Positions 1-12,105 of a stretch of 64,000 bases of DNA are shown here, in pieces. The translations under genes were made by a program, and so were the position numbers. The notes beneath the pieces are model-generated. The model made no database searches. It was not told the origin of the DNA and was given only the letters and a program-made list of their open reading frames with translations. Origin of the DNA: Isoetes taiwanensis (Eukaryota > Streptophyta > Lycopodiopsida > Isoetales > Isoetaceae); NCBI GenBank assembly GCA_021234155.1, contig JAJEKV010000101.1:3391748-3455747 (forward strand), in the 5' to 3' direction. Each line of letters begins with the position of its first letter. Within the stretch, counting starts at the first letter, position 1.

Positions 1-2480
1 TCATTACTTCGGTTTCAGTTGTTGCTGCCAAATGTTGCTTGCAAAATGCGGCCCAGCGAGATCATAGAAAAGGGTATGGAAATTGCGGTCTTGAATATTA
101 AATTGGAAATGCATCCCTTTGGCATAAAAGGTTTGCAAATTCTTACCAAACAAACCCATCTCAATAACGACGGCGGGGATTAAGGAAGGCTTCTTTTCAA
201 GGTTCCAAAAAATATCTAGATGCCGGGTGATTTCAAACAAATTGCGTTCAAAGTGCTTCTTGTTGGTGGCGACCGTAAGTAAGCAAAGAAATTGATGCGT
301 ACTCAGATGCCGAAATCGGTGGCCTTCAAAGGTATGATTTGATGGACGCAAGTGACCGAAACGGCAGAATAAACTTGTCGCTAACGAAGTCTTGCAACCA
401 ATGGTGGTTGGATGTCTCTAGTTGTTGTGCGAAAATATATGAATTCCCAGGCTTGGAAACGGTGGCGATCCAATCTGTGGCCCAACTAAGTCACCTTTAA
501 CTGGATTTATGTTCAGGGCATACGTTACCCGGCGCTTTGCATCTTCCAGCGGATGGTAAAAGACTTATTAGGGCAAACATAGATGGAGCTTTGTAATGTT
601 TGTACAAAAATGCATTAGCGAAAGCAGATCATGAAGAATTACTCATTAGCGTGCCGAAATATTCAATTGAAATGCCGCATCTTAAAGGCGCTGCAGCTTT
701 TAAAGGTTTGCAAATTCTTGTAAACAACCATCTATAATCATATAAAGATAAGCGAGGAGGCGATGCCATTTGGTGGTTGCCTGCGGAAAGGGTTTCCGCA
801 GTTTCGTTCCGAAATTTGCGACGGTGTGGCCTTCAAAGTGATTTCAACAAGAGTGATTCAGTGCTTGTTGGTGTTAATGATAGCAAAGCGTAGTGCGATG
901 GGTAACATATGAATCTGTTTGGCTGTATGGTGTTGGCTGTCATCTTTACATTATAATCTTATCTGTATCATGCGGATCCACTTGCGACTTTGGACGGCCA
1001 GGATTACTTGAAATTTTTTGATGACGTTCCGCCCGAAAAATTGGGTGATTACTTTCTTTCGAAAGTTTTCCACGTTTAAAATTTTGCTCACGGTACGCCA
1101 TTGGCCGAGATATAATGAGGGAGTATGATAGACAGTTAATGGAAGCCGAGGTCGCGGAAGAAATGGTTTCCGGTTCTAAATTTTATGAGTAGTACGGTTG
1201 CTTTTGAAAAATACTTCACAAAGCAAAGCTTCTTTACTATCCCTGTACTTCTCTTTTTAAGGTCGCGTGGCTTGGTGGTTGGATTTTGCTGCATCTAATT
1301 TAGGCTAACAAAACGGCTTATTATTGTCATTTAGTAAATTCGCGCTTAGAGGTCCAAATCTAAATCCCATCTCCTAGATATGTCTCTAAGGTTTGTTCAC
1401 ATCCCCTGCGCTTTACCCTTTCGCATTATTTTCGATCTTCTTCCATGATGAAACAAGCATTGGCACAAGAAACATCATTGTTTATTATGATGTCGCCAGT
1501 TGGATTGGAATGAAGACCACAGTAAAAATTGCCATAGTTTGAATCTGAAGCATAGCGCTGCTTATTCCGCGGCGGCGAGATTTCTTTGGCACAATATGAT
1601 GCCAAACCAAGCAGGATTTATAATACATTTGGAGATGGACCCTAAAAAGGCTGCTTTTATCGTTGCTTTTTACCTCTGTATATGAATATGTTATAGCGTT
1701 TTGGCCATGGGGTGCATGGCGTTCACTTATTATTTATGTTTCAAACTATCTTCTATTCTATCTCTCTCTTTCTCTTTTAAATACCAGTAATGTGGTATTG
1801 CTTTCAGATTATTTTGTACTTGGTACTTTTTACAATGTTATTGGACTAGCAAAGGAAATTATGTTGCGAAGAGTTTGGATTGAGTTCTTCTTAAGCGGCC
1901 CAGGTTAAAGTCATAACTATAGCACAATATTACGCATATATTCTTTGGGTTGAGTGTTTTCATATTGGCGCCCTGTTTTGCATGTCTTCATTGGTTGAAG
2001 TCTATCATGGGGTTTATTTCTATTGATGAGAGAATTGGCATGTCATAATAGAATTCTTTTACTTTTTGCGTAGTATACTGACATTGACTATGCCTTCTGT
2101 GCTGCTTTAATTTTTCTCTTCCGCCAGGTGACCCATTGCAGTGGTTTCATTTTAGAAGAAAAAGCAAGCCTTTTAAAGTTACCATGCAGGATTAGGTGAG
2201 TTTTATCATCACGCCGGCTTACAAAAGCGATTCAGAAATCTTGCAATTTATCTTTCCACTTTTATCTTGGCATGCTCTTTCTAGGTATCTAATCGCCGCG
2301 AGAATGTCAATGAAACCATAAGCCAGACCGTATAAACATTTTGAATGTGGACAATTTGAGATTAATATAAGCTTCGTACAGACTTATTTGCTTACATTGA
2401 TCCTTCGCGCTCTTGCGCCTTCAAAGAAGGCAAGCTATCGTCGCTTTTTACACTATCTAAGTATCACGCGCCGCTTTTCT
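1..2480 (+). repeat. Degenerate B+C array unit at the left edge
   Basis: This is a worn copy of the B and C modules that are well preserved at 33,891-36,396. Shared landmarks in the same order are the 'gccaatgtt...aaaatgcatt' segment near 590, 'gtgcttgttggtgttaatgat' near 860, the 'aacaaaacgg' segment near 1,305, the 'ttattttgtacttggtac' segment near 1,812 and the module C segment near 2,190-2,400. Differences from the other copies are many and not limited to CAG/CTG, so this unit is older, or read at lower accuracy, than those after 17 kb. Short open frames here differ between copies and give no recognisable protein. I see no gene. Confidence 0.6.
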
Positions 2481-5400
2481 GCGTCACTTTTCACTCACAG
2501 GCACAGCATGGCTCTTTGAAATTCAAAATTCACGTGAGTCCGCGGTAATGGCGCAAATAAACATGAATATGGAAATAGTATCAGAGATGTATATTAAAGC
2601 TTATGCTTGTATCTAGGATTTGTTCACACCACTTTTCCTAATAACTTCTAAAACGTTTTTGCTTTTTCTCACAAAATTTTATCGAAGTATGTTAGGCAAT
2701 GCATTCTAACCACTGCTTGCGTGAAGCAAAAGAAAAGAAGAAGTGTGTGAGAAAGGTGAAGGTGGAAGATGGGCCTCTCAAAATTGTCCAAAGTAACAAA
2801 ATAAACAACTTGTCCTGTGGGTAAAATTTAATTTAGGATGTCTCTTCTTTCTTGTTGCAAAGGAAACATAGATTTGGAGCTTTGAAGAGCATTTAAGCAC
2901 GATCAATTTTCTTCATATCTGGCTATTTTATCCCGGGGCTGCATTTGATGCTTGCATCTTTGGATAAGTAAGACTTGGCCAGATTCTGCAAATATGGAAT
3001 GGAACTTTTGGCCAATGTTGCTTACAAAGGCCATTTAGCAAAGAAGCAGGCAGAGAGGGGTATAAATTGTAGTCTTGAAATAATAAATAGAAATGCATCT
3101 TAAAAGAGTAAATTACCACGCTTTAAAGGGTTTTGCAAATTCTTGTAAACATGCTCCAATCATAAGACAAAAAGCGGGGAAGGTAAGTTGTTGATTATAT
3201 TTTCGCGAAGGTGACACCATTTCAAGTTCCGAAATGCCTAGATGCCATTAGGATCAGTGGCCTTCAAAATTGATTTCAACAATTCGATTCGGCTTCGCGT
3301 TGCGGGTGTTAATGATGCTTAGCGGTACTCTATATTCTACGCTTTTCCTGCGAATCATTTTGTCACTCGTGAAATATACCGCCATGCCCATATATTATAA
3401 TGTTATCTAGGTGTGTGTCATGGATCCGCCCTAAGAAAGACGACCGCAGATTTGCCAGAATTTTTGGGCGCCTTAGATTTACTTGAAAAAAGTTGGTTAA
3501 GGACTTTGTGCTCTTGAGTTTTATTGGCCCTCCTCTTTTGCGGTCGTGGCTTGGTGAACCGGATTGCGGCGTCGGTACGACGAAAATAGCAAATAATCGG
3601 TCATTTTACATGTTTGATTCCCTTGGCACAGGTCATCTAGCAGCTTCATCCTTCTAAAGTCTCTAGGTTCGGTCGCGCCTCTCTGCTACCCTTGCATTAT
3701 TTTGATCTTCTTTATGATTACTCCGGGCATTGGCACGAAACATCATTACTTTCTTGGTACCAAAACCATATAAATTTTGGAGCTTGAAAACATAAAGCAC
3801 TAATTTTGGATGAGTAGACTCTCAGGGTAAACATAGATGAGACTTTTGGCCAATGTTTGCCTACACAAAAAAATCACGTTAGCAAAGAAAAGGGAGTCCA
3901 TAGAAAGGAATTATAATTGTAGTCTTGAGTATTAAATTTAAAATGCGCATTTATGCTTTTAAAGGTTTGCAAATTCTTGTAAACAACCATCTCATCAAAA
4001 GCAGGTGAGGCCTTCAAAGTGAAGGGTGGAAGATGAATACCGAGAAATTGTTCAAAGTAACAAATAAACTTGTCACTAACAAGTCTTATGGCTTGGCTTA
4101 GCATTGGTTGGATGTCTCTAGTTTTACATTGTATAAAATATATGAATTTGAGCTTGGAAAACATTGCTTTGATCAATTTCTTCTTCAGTCCACACTGCTT
4201 CAGGTTATAGTATGGGCATGCATTCTGATGCTGCATGCTGGAATGTAAGACTTGTCCGGGCAAACATAGATGGAGCTTTGGCCAATGTTTGCCTTACAAA
4301 AATGCATTTAGCCAGCAGTCGCGAAAGGGTATAAATTGTAGTGTTGAAATATTCAATTGAAATGCACATCTTGAAGTAGTACGCTTTGGTTTTGCAAATT
4401 CTTGCAGCAACCATCTCTAATAATCATAAGACAAAGCGGAGGCGATGCCATTGTAGTTGTGTTTTACGAGAAGGGACATAATTTCCAAGTTCAAAAGTGC
4501 CTAGATATCAAAGTGAATCTGATGGCCTTCAAAATTGATTTCAACAAGTCGATTCAAAATTTGCTTCTTGTTGGTGTTAATGATGTAAAGCGTGAAATTA
4601 AGATGGGATAATCTATGTGAATACGTTTTTTTTGTCACTTGTGTTAACTTATCTCCACTCATCTTTATATTATAGTAACTCATGTGCTGGATCCATACTG
4701 GCTTTTGGGGCGGCCAGTTTACTTAAGATTACGATACCTTAGATTTACTTGAAAAAGTTGAACCGGTGCCACTGCTCTTGGTTTCCCGTTTTAAAAGTAC
4801 ATGGTAGCCATTGTGAGATGTGAGGGTAGCAATGGGCGGTTATTGGAAATAGAGGTCAGGAAGAAGCCGTTTTCCGGTTTTAATTTTAAAATCCATTGAG
4901 TTACTTTGAAATGCTTTACAGTAAGCTTCTTATAATACAAAGTCTTCACCACCTCTTTTTAGAATGCGTGGCTTGGTGGTTTGGTTTGCTTCATGGCCAT
5001 TTAGACCATGAAAATAAGCCAAAATAATGAGGACATTTACGTGGTCCGTTCCCGCCTTGAGAGGTCAAATCTAAGCTCCATCCCTCTAGAATGTCCTCTA
5101 GGTTTGGTCCTTCCCCTCACCTTACTTGCATTATTTTTGATCTTCTTTGTAGCCAACTCGAGGGCAGTAGCACAATGGCATCATGGATTGGAATGAAAGG
5201 CCAATTCCCAGCTGCTTCCTAATATGGCTCAAACCAAGCCCTATGGCTCCATACATTTGGGAGGATGGAGCCCTAAAATGCAGCACGTAACACGCTTTTT
5301 TTACCTCAGATTCTGCTGTGAAGTAATAGAGTTAATGACAAATGGGCTTCTGTTGGGAGCTCGTTGGTAGCGTTTGGCCATGGGGATGCATCACGTTATT

Positions 5401-6990
5401 TTCTGGCTATGCTTCATTATCTTCGTTTCCATCTTTCTCTCTTTCTCTTAAATATGGTCAATGTCGGCATCCATTGTATTTTGTACTTTGGTACTTTACC
5501 TACCGTTGTGGGTTCGCGAGGAAATTTGCATTTTCGAGGTTTACCAAGGTATTAATTGCAGCCGATTAGCTTAAAAGCGGTTAAAGCCCTTATATGGCAA
5601 CATACCTTCAGCATGTAGTCACTGATTGGGATTTTTACAGCGCCCAAAGGAGCCCGACAACCTAACTTCCGACACTTGCGCATAGCGTGGGCACCAGCCT
5701 TCCTAAAGCTTCTTTGGCCGAAGCTGGGTGGTGGCGGGAGATGGAATGTCTTGAGAACCACGAGGTGCATCAAGTGCAAAGCGGAGGCCAGTTGTACGCA
5801 GTCACCAGTTGGAGGGGGGAGGGTAACGTGATGGTATCAATTTTTTTGTTGTGTGAGCATAAGGCATCGTTGCATTGATGTTTGGCAAGCTTCTAGCGGC
5901 CGGGGTTGGTGTAATGTTGGAATCATGAATCACGTTCATAGATTTGTATTGACTTCTCTTTGCTTCACTAAATGTGGGTTTGGAAAAGCATCTCCGGGAA
6001 ATGTAAAGATGATTGAAGTTTAAAATGATTCATGTGTTATGAAATTTGGTGACGAGGTTAGATCCCATGCATGCTAGAGATCGTCTTTTTCTTTTTCTTT
6101 TTCGTCTCCTTTTGTTTTTTTTTTTGGGGGTGGGTGGATGGGGGATGGTGGTGGGGGATGCATATGTGAGAACTATTTAAGTCTCTATTGATTATTATTT
6201 CTAGGAAGCCATTATTTAATTTTCCTAGTTCTTACTTGGTTATACCCACGTTTGGTGCTTATGGATGGTGTAAGAGAGCAATTAAATTGTAAACTGCAAT
6301 GAAAGAATGGGTATTTCATGCATTTGCTTAATTTAAAAGTGACAACCTCTCAACTTTCGGTGAAATGTTGCTAATTTTAAAAAGAATACATTAAACCACT
6401 GAAGGGCATGATCATAATAGCCAACTAATAATTCACTTGTGGTTTTGCATCAGAGTGACCTTAATCATGCAGTATTGGATACGAACCCTTGTCGATTGGC
6501 TGCTATTGTACTGGAGGCTTAGAATGATAAATATAAGTAACACGCATCCTTTAAATTATCGCGGGGAACATTCTTAAGTAACAATTTTCTCAAACTAGTT
6601 GTAAATATGCAAAGCAGGGAATCTCCGTTTGATAAAACCACTGGATGCCTTACAAGGATGGTTTCTTATTACCTCGTAGTACTGACGCGTAATTTTAATA
6701 ACATAAGCATCCAATCTCCACATCTTTGCCTATTACATGCAACAAAGAAACCCGAATTTAAAAGGCCATATAGTATTTTATAAAATCACCATACTCTTCA
6801 TTTAGACAGGGTAGGCCGGCGAAATTAGGTTCCAATAACAACTCATCACGAGAAGAAAAATGAAAATGCTTACTTCTTTTTTTTCCTTGCCTTTCACCCT
6901 GAACACTTTCATTCCCTTTGCCAGCACTTGCTTGTTTTAAAAGCAGAGTGGTGAAGCGAGCGAGAGAGTGTTGAGAGGCGGTGTTAAAGA
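2481..6990 (+). repeat. Degenerate B and D modules upstream of BiP copy 0
   Basis: A decayed BiP 3'-UTR-like stretch (2,515-2,640) is followed by up to three partial B segments, with the 'gccaatgtt' landmark near 3,015, 3,855 and 4,280, and then a D module from about 5,560. The B copy at 4,402-4,611 keeps the longest open frame of this segment (69 codons, with FKIDFNKSIQ near its centre). I do not recognise it as a known family. The D part includes a T-run followed by a G-rich tract (6,126-6,158) and ends in the purine-rich BiP leader. No intact gene is visible. Confidence 0.55.
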
Positions 6991-8940
6991 ATCTCAGGGA
7001 AATGGCATGTGCTTGGGAATTAGGTCTATGCTTGAACTTTCTTACAATTTAGGGTTGTATACATGTGGTAGCGAGAAGAAACTCCCAAATTAGATCTGAT
7101 GAGTGGTGTGATCTGGGAACAACATATTCTTGGGTGTTTGCATAAGCAGGGTGGGCATGTAGAAATCATATGGCCGGGAAATCGAGATCACACCACCACC
7201 ATCATGGGTAGCCTTCCACAGATTAAAGAAGGGAGCATTGGAGAGCAACCAAGAACCAAGCTGCTTCTAACTTGAGAAAGGACAAATTTTTTTGGAAGCC
7301 CTAAGATTTGGGAGTTAGGGAGGAAGTTTGTGGCAATGAAAGTCAAATGATATAGAAACTATTGCCACAAGATCATGGCTTGAGATGGGAAGCTACTTAT
7401 GCTCCTAAGGATTCAAGATCAAGGATGGCCGAGGGTCGGCACTTTGAGCCAGAGGAGATTAGCTACATGATTTTAAGTAAAATGAGAGCTGCGGGGCATT
7501 CTTAGGAAAGATTAGGTAAAAAAATCTTTGCATTATCCTTGCTTGTCCGGCTTATTTCAATGATGCGAGTGAGCCACAGGAATCAAGAGCTATCATTCTT
7601 GCTTGGACTTAAAGTAAACAAATGTCCCCGAATAAAACCAAGCTATGCCCAATGACATTATTATGGACAATAGAGAAACTTGAAAAGACACTGTGTTTGT
7701 ACAGGCGGTGGTACGCTGATGTGAAAAAATCTTGCTGTGAAATTGATAATGGAGCCCCAAGTTTTAGCCACAAGTGGTGATTTATATGGAGGGAGGAAGG
7801 TTTTTGACCCATTCTAGAACGCTCTTAATATCAAGAAGGCCCTGCTCAGGACATTAACAAGGATAGCAGAGGCTTTGTCAGAAACTTCAAATCCCTTAGC
7901 CAGTGCAAGAGGCACAGAATAACAAGGTCAGTGGGGTTAAAGAGAGTCTTTTGGTGGGTGTTGATTTCTGAACTCACCCTGCAGGAAGGTTTGAGAGCTT
8001 AACCAATGACTTATTTCAAGAGAACATTCGGGTACAATTAAAGGAAGAGCCATATGGTCAATCTTGAAGCGCAAGTATGAATTGATGAAATAGTTCTTGT
8101 TAGGAGAAATGCTAATCAAAAGTCACGTCATTTATTTAGAAGGACCACTGAAAACAAAAGACAAAGGGAGAAATGAAATCTGATAGAAAGTACATGTAAC
8201 CACTCTGGCAGATTCAAGGAAGCATTCGAGATAGGGAAAGATAGAGAGGGACTAAAGATGCACTATGAGTACTCGCTGTGACCCTTGGCATTGTTGGTGG
8301 AGTGATGGGCAAAGCTCATTCAGAGTTCCAGCTGAAATCCCAGTCTTTGCTTCCTATCCCAGGATAAAGCAAACCTGGCAAAGTATACTGTTAGGGTCTT
8401 TGAGAGGAGAAAGAAGCGACAGATTGTGGGAACTTGGGAAAGTGATTTGGTGTGCCCAGCTCAAGGGGCCATTCTCAGGTTAGAAGTTGCTTTTGAAGAG
8501 TAGATCTGAGATAGATTCTAAAAGTGTGAGGAGGATAGTAGAACAAGGGAAGATGTCATTCACTGTGACAAGGTGGTTTATCTTAGGGGTGAGTTCTGAG
8601 GAAGGAATGATCGAGAGCTGAGGGAGAATATCTGAGTAAGTTAAGAAGGTCGAGAAGGAAAAGATTGAGTCTGGGAATAGATTGGAGTATATCGTATATG
8701 AAGGTTTCAGTGGTGACGGAACGAAACTGGCGGGTCAGCTGATTAGAACCATCAAAAGATTGGAAATTTGGAATTGAAGGAAATCTTGAATTGAAGTTGG
8801 GCAAGTCTTGAAGAAGTTTGGCGAAGGAGAGGGTAGAGATGGGCAATCCCCATGCAGCATAACAAAGTTTTATCAAAAATGAGATTATCATCTACCTCGA
8901 AGGGATGGTCACTCCCAGAACGCAAATACCGGTGCGTTCA
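6991..8940 (+). pseudogene. BiP copy 0, heavily decayed ER Hsp70 pseudogene
   Basis: The stretch aligns by eye, in order, with the three better BiP copies. The leader purine tract and 'taggtctatgcttg' are followed by the ATP-binding start near 7,110, the 'gaaattgataatgg' segment near 7,740, the 'ccacaagtggtgat' segment near 7,770, the 'cccttggcattg' segment near 8,283 and a relic of the acidic tail near 8,850-8,935. The start codon position reads ATC, and the frame is broken many times by substitutions, insertions and deletions. Unlike copies 1-3, the differences are spread along the sequence and not confined to CAG/CTG. I infer a genuinely older pseudogene. A region of poor read support is the alternative. 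Confidence 0.75.
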
Positions 8941-9840
8941 AGGCTACTTGGGGTCCACAGTGGCTGACTACGTACTTATGGGCCATGGAAATATTCATCG
9001 GGAATCATATATTAAGCAATAGCCTTGTATTTTGGTTTCCACCTTGTCTTAGCTTTTCAGCTTTTTCTGTAACTTTTCAAAATTACACGCATACTTTTAT
9101 AGGCGCCCAAATTCATCACCCTTCATTTGTAACAGCGCCAATTTTCTCTCTCTTAAGACAGCATAGGGTATTACCATCGAAACACTTTAGGGAATTATTA
9201 AAACTACCGGAAAATTTTATGACCTTCGAGTCTTTGGAACTTATAATCAGCAATAAATAGTTTGAGGATTAGATTCATTTTATTTGCGGGTCTAATAGTA
9301 TTGTTATCAAAACAATACTATAGATTCGACATGTTAAATACGACCAGCACAATTCAAAATTCCAGATTCGGGACATTGGAAAAAGCATGAAAATTTCGGA
9401 GTTTAAAATTACCAGGGTAATAATAATAAGGGTTCCAAGGTGTTCCGTAACATGCTTTTACTTAGATGGCAATACAATTAGGACAATTCAGAAAGAAACA
9501 AACACTTTTCTTAGGGTGCATATAAAGTTGGTGGGAGTTTGTCATCTGCAAACACAAGCAAATCGAAAGAAATCTGCAATTTTATCTTTGTTTCTCGCCC
9601 AGCATCAGCCTAAGGTATCCTGACCATTTTGCGTGGTGAAACCGCAAGCGGTTCAATGGCAGACCATTGGCAGAACAGAATTTTAGGGGTCCTCATAACT
9701 TCGTCGCTTTCTTCGCTATTCCGAATATGCGTAACCAGCACAGCTAAAAAGAAAGAGCAAAGCTATCAATCCTTTGCCTATCTAGTATCGCTTAGCGCAC
9801 TATCCGCTTTCCTCCCAGGCGTCACGAGCTGAAAACCACA
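8941..9840 (+). repeat. Relics of BiP 3' flank and module C
   Basis: From about 8,975 to 9,090 the sequence follows the BiP 3' UTR and flank ('atggaaatattcatcgg', 'cttgtcttagcttttcag'). From about 9,520 to 9,820 it follows module C ('catctgcaaacacaagcaaa', 'gagcaaagctatcaatcctt'). The piece between, about 9,100-9,500, has no counterpart that I can see. No coding sequence is recognised. Confidence 0.5.
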
Positions 9841-11611
9841 TCAGGCATCGCTAAAACAAATAACTAGAGATGTCACAATCTTGCAGAAGAGCAAACCAAG
9901 AACAAAGGGTTAAAGTAGGGAGGAAGGCCAATAAGAGGATTCTAAGGCTACCATCTTGGATCAAACCGGCTCAAGCGGCAACTTATTCTTCTTGAGGGAG
10001 GCAGATAGGAGCCAAAGATTATTATGTGAGCTACGAGAGAGAACAAAGGAAGCAAGGATCAAAAGTCGACCATATACAAGAAGGATGATTTATTTGTTTG
10101 TAATTATAAGGGAAAAGGCAGGTTTCCCTAAAGCACATACTCCAGAATGAAAAAGACTAAAGGATGCTGCATATGGATCGCTCAATAATGGTGAAAAACC
10201 ATGAAGGGATATTAAGGTATTGCGAGCTTTTTGAAATTTCGCAGTTGATTTCTCAAATTAAACGTGAAGTGAGGTAGACTTCCACCAAGCTAATGCGTCA
10301 AATCATATGACACCCAAAACTCATTAGAAGCTCGTTTCAAGTTAAATGCATCCCAAAAGAGTGAGATCGAAAGGCATCTTTCAGAATATCGAGGCCAAAA
10401 AATGCTCCACTAATAATAAGACTTACTAATTTAAAGTATTCAAAACTCACGAAAAACATGAAGACTCATTCATACTTGATGGAGAAATAGGAAAAATGGT
10501 AGTGCAAGAAATATTATATAAGGAGTTAGAAGGCGAGGGCTAAATAAAGATAAAATTAAAATTCCAATACACTGCATATATTTCCGCGAAAACAACATCG
10601 ATATAAATATAGCCCACAGAAAATCATAAAATGTATCGGCAAAACTCAAACCATAATGGAACCTCAAAAGCAAAAGTACGTAAAGAAATAATTGGTGATG
10701 GGTAGGTGGTCAGAATCTCTGATTCCAACCTATAATTAAACGTGTTTGTTCGATAATGGAGCCATCAAAGAGGTGAGAAAAATAGTAAAGAAATTAACTT
10801 AGGCAAAATGGTCCATGATAGTAAAAAACATAAGCAAATATAATAATGTAAGGTACCTTCAATTTCTACAGATAAAATGGCGATGTGGTGATGCCTTGTG
10901 ATATATAGTCTATAACTGTTCTAAGATAGATCAAGCTATACCCATCCATGTGAAAATTTTACCATTGTTAAAGATTCTAGATAATACACTATTAGCTACC
11001 TCCGAGTCACCATTTCCACAACCAAGGATGTCACGACCAAAAAGTTCCATGAATTACCCATCCCAACATGATGATCAAAGCTGGATAAACAAAGCGTGTG
11101 AAGGCTGACTTAACCTTGTTCATCTAGATGTAACAAACTCTCTTGGAAGTAATAGAAAATAGCGAAGGAATAAATTGAACAACAAATGCAACCACCCCTA
11201 CAAAGGTTAGAACTTAGGTAATAAGGCATATCAAAAGATGCATTACTTTCGAGAAAACTCCTTTAACCACCCACTTGTAAAATTTGAATCCTAAAGCTTA
11301 AAAGGAAGTAATCTAAACAAATATTGTATAGACAAGTGAGTTGAGGTGTAGAATAGAAACTGGGTACATCAAGGTATTCATATAACTTGTTCCTTGAGAG
11401 TCGGAGGATTGAACATCGAGGGGACACAAGAAGAAAAGGATATTAAAGCCAAAATAAATGATCAAATTAAGCAATGTGGATATCAATGTGGGCGGGGAAC
11501 TAAAATAACTTGTGGTTTTAATCTAAGTCTGCTTTTAATATGATTATCTTTACTTATATATATCTTAGTCACTCGGTCTTGTTGTACCTCCAAAACCCAT
11601 GTCCAGAATGC

Positions 11612-12105
11612 ACACCAATAACAAATTAAAGGGGAAGTCAGGTCCTTGATATAAGAAATCTCCACACAAATAAAGTGGCAAACATAAATTTAAGCATTGT
11701 TGCCCATATAAAAGACACACAATAGAAGGCCTTGAGGAAGGGAACAATGCTTATGCAGTGGTCTTGACACTATGTAGCATCCTCGAGGTCTCTCCTCCAC
11801 CTTGAGTGCATGGAAAGGGACAAAGGCTGAAGAACCTTAGTCGCGAGGAGGAGAAAAAGAAGCATTGTGGTGAGTAAGCTAGAATCAACATTCATGATGT
11901 GCGTCTATTAGATACATACCCGATAACAAATTAAAATTTGAAGTCCAATCCTTAATATAAATATCCACACAAAATAAAATTGTAAGCAGTTTAAGCATTG
12001 TTGTTATTACACAATAGAAGCCTTGAGGAGGGAAATAGTGCTTATCTGGAATGGCCCCTTGACACTATGTAGCATGCACTCATGTCTCCTCCACATTCAT
12101 GATCT
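11612..12105 (+). repeat. Imperfect direct repeat, two copies about 310 bp apart
   Basis: The segment at about 11,612-11,800 recurs at about 11,922-12,105. Both copies contain 'ataacaaattaaa', 'tttaagcattgttg', 'acacaatagaag', 'ccttgagga', 'cttgacactatgtagcat' and 'ctcctccac' in the same order. They differ at many positions, so the duplication is not recent. No coding function is seen. Confidence 0.75.
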
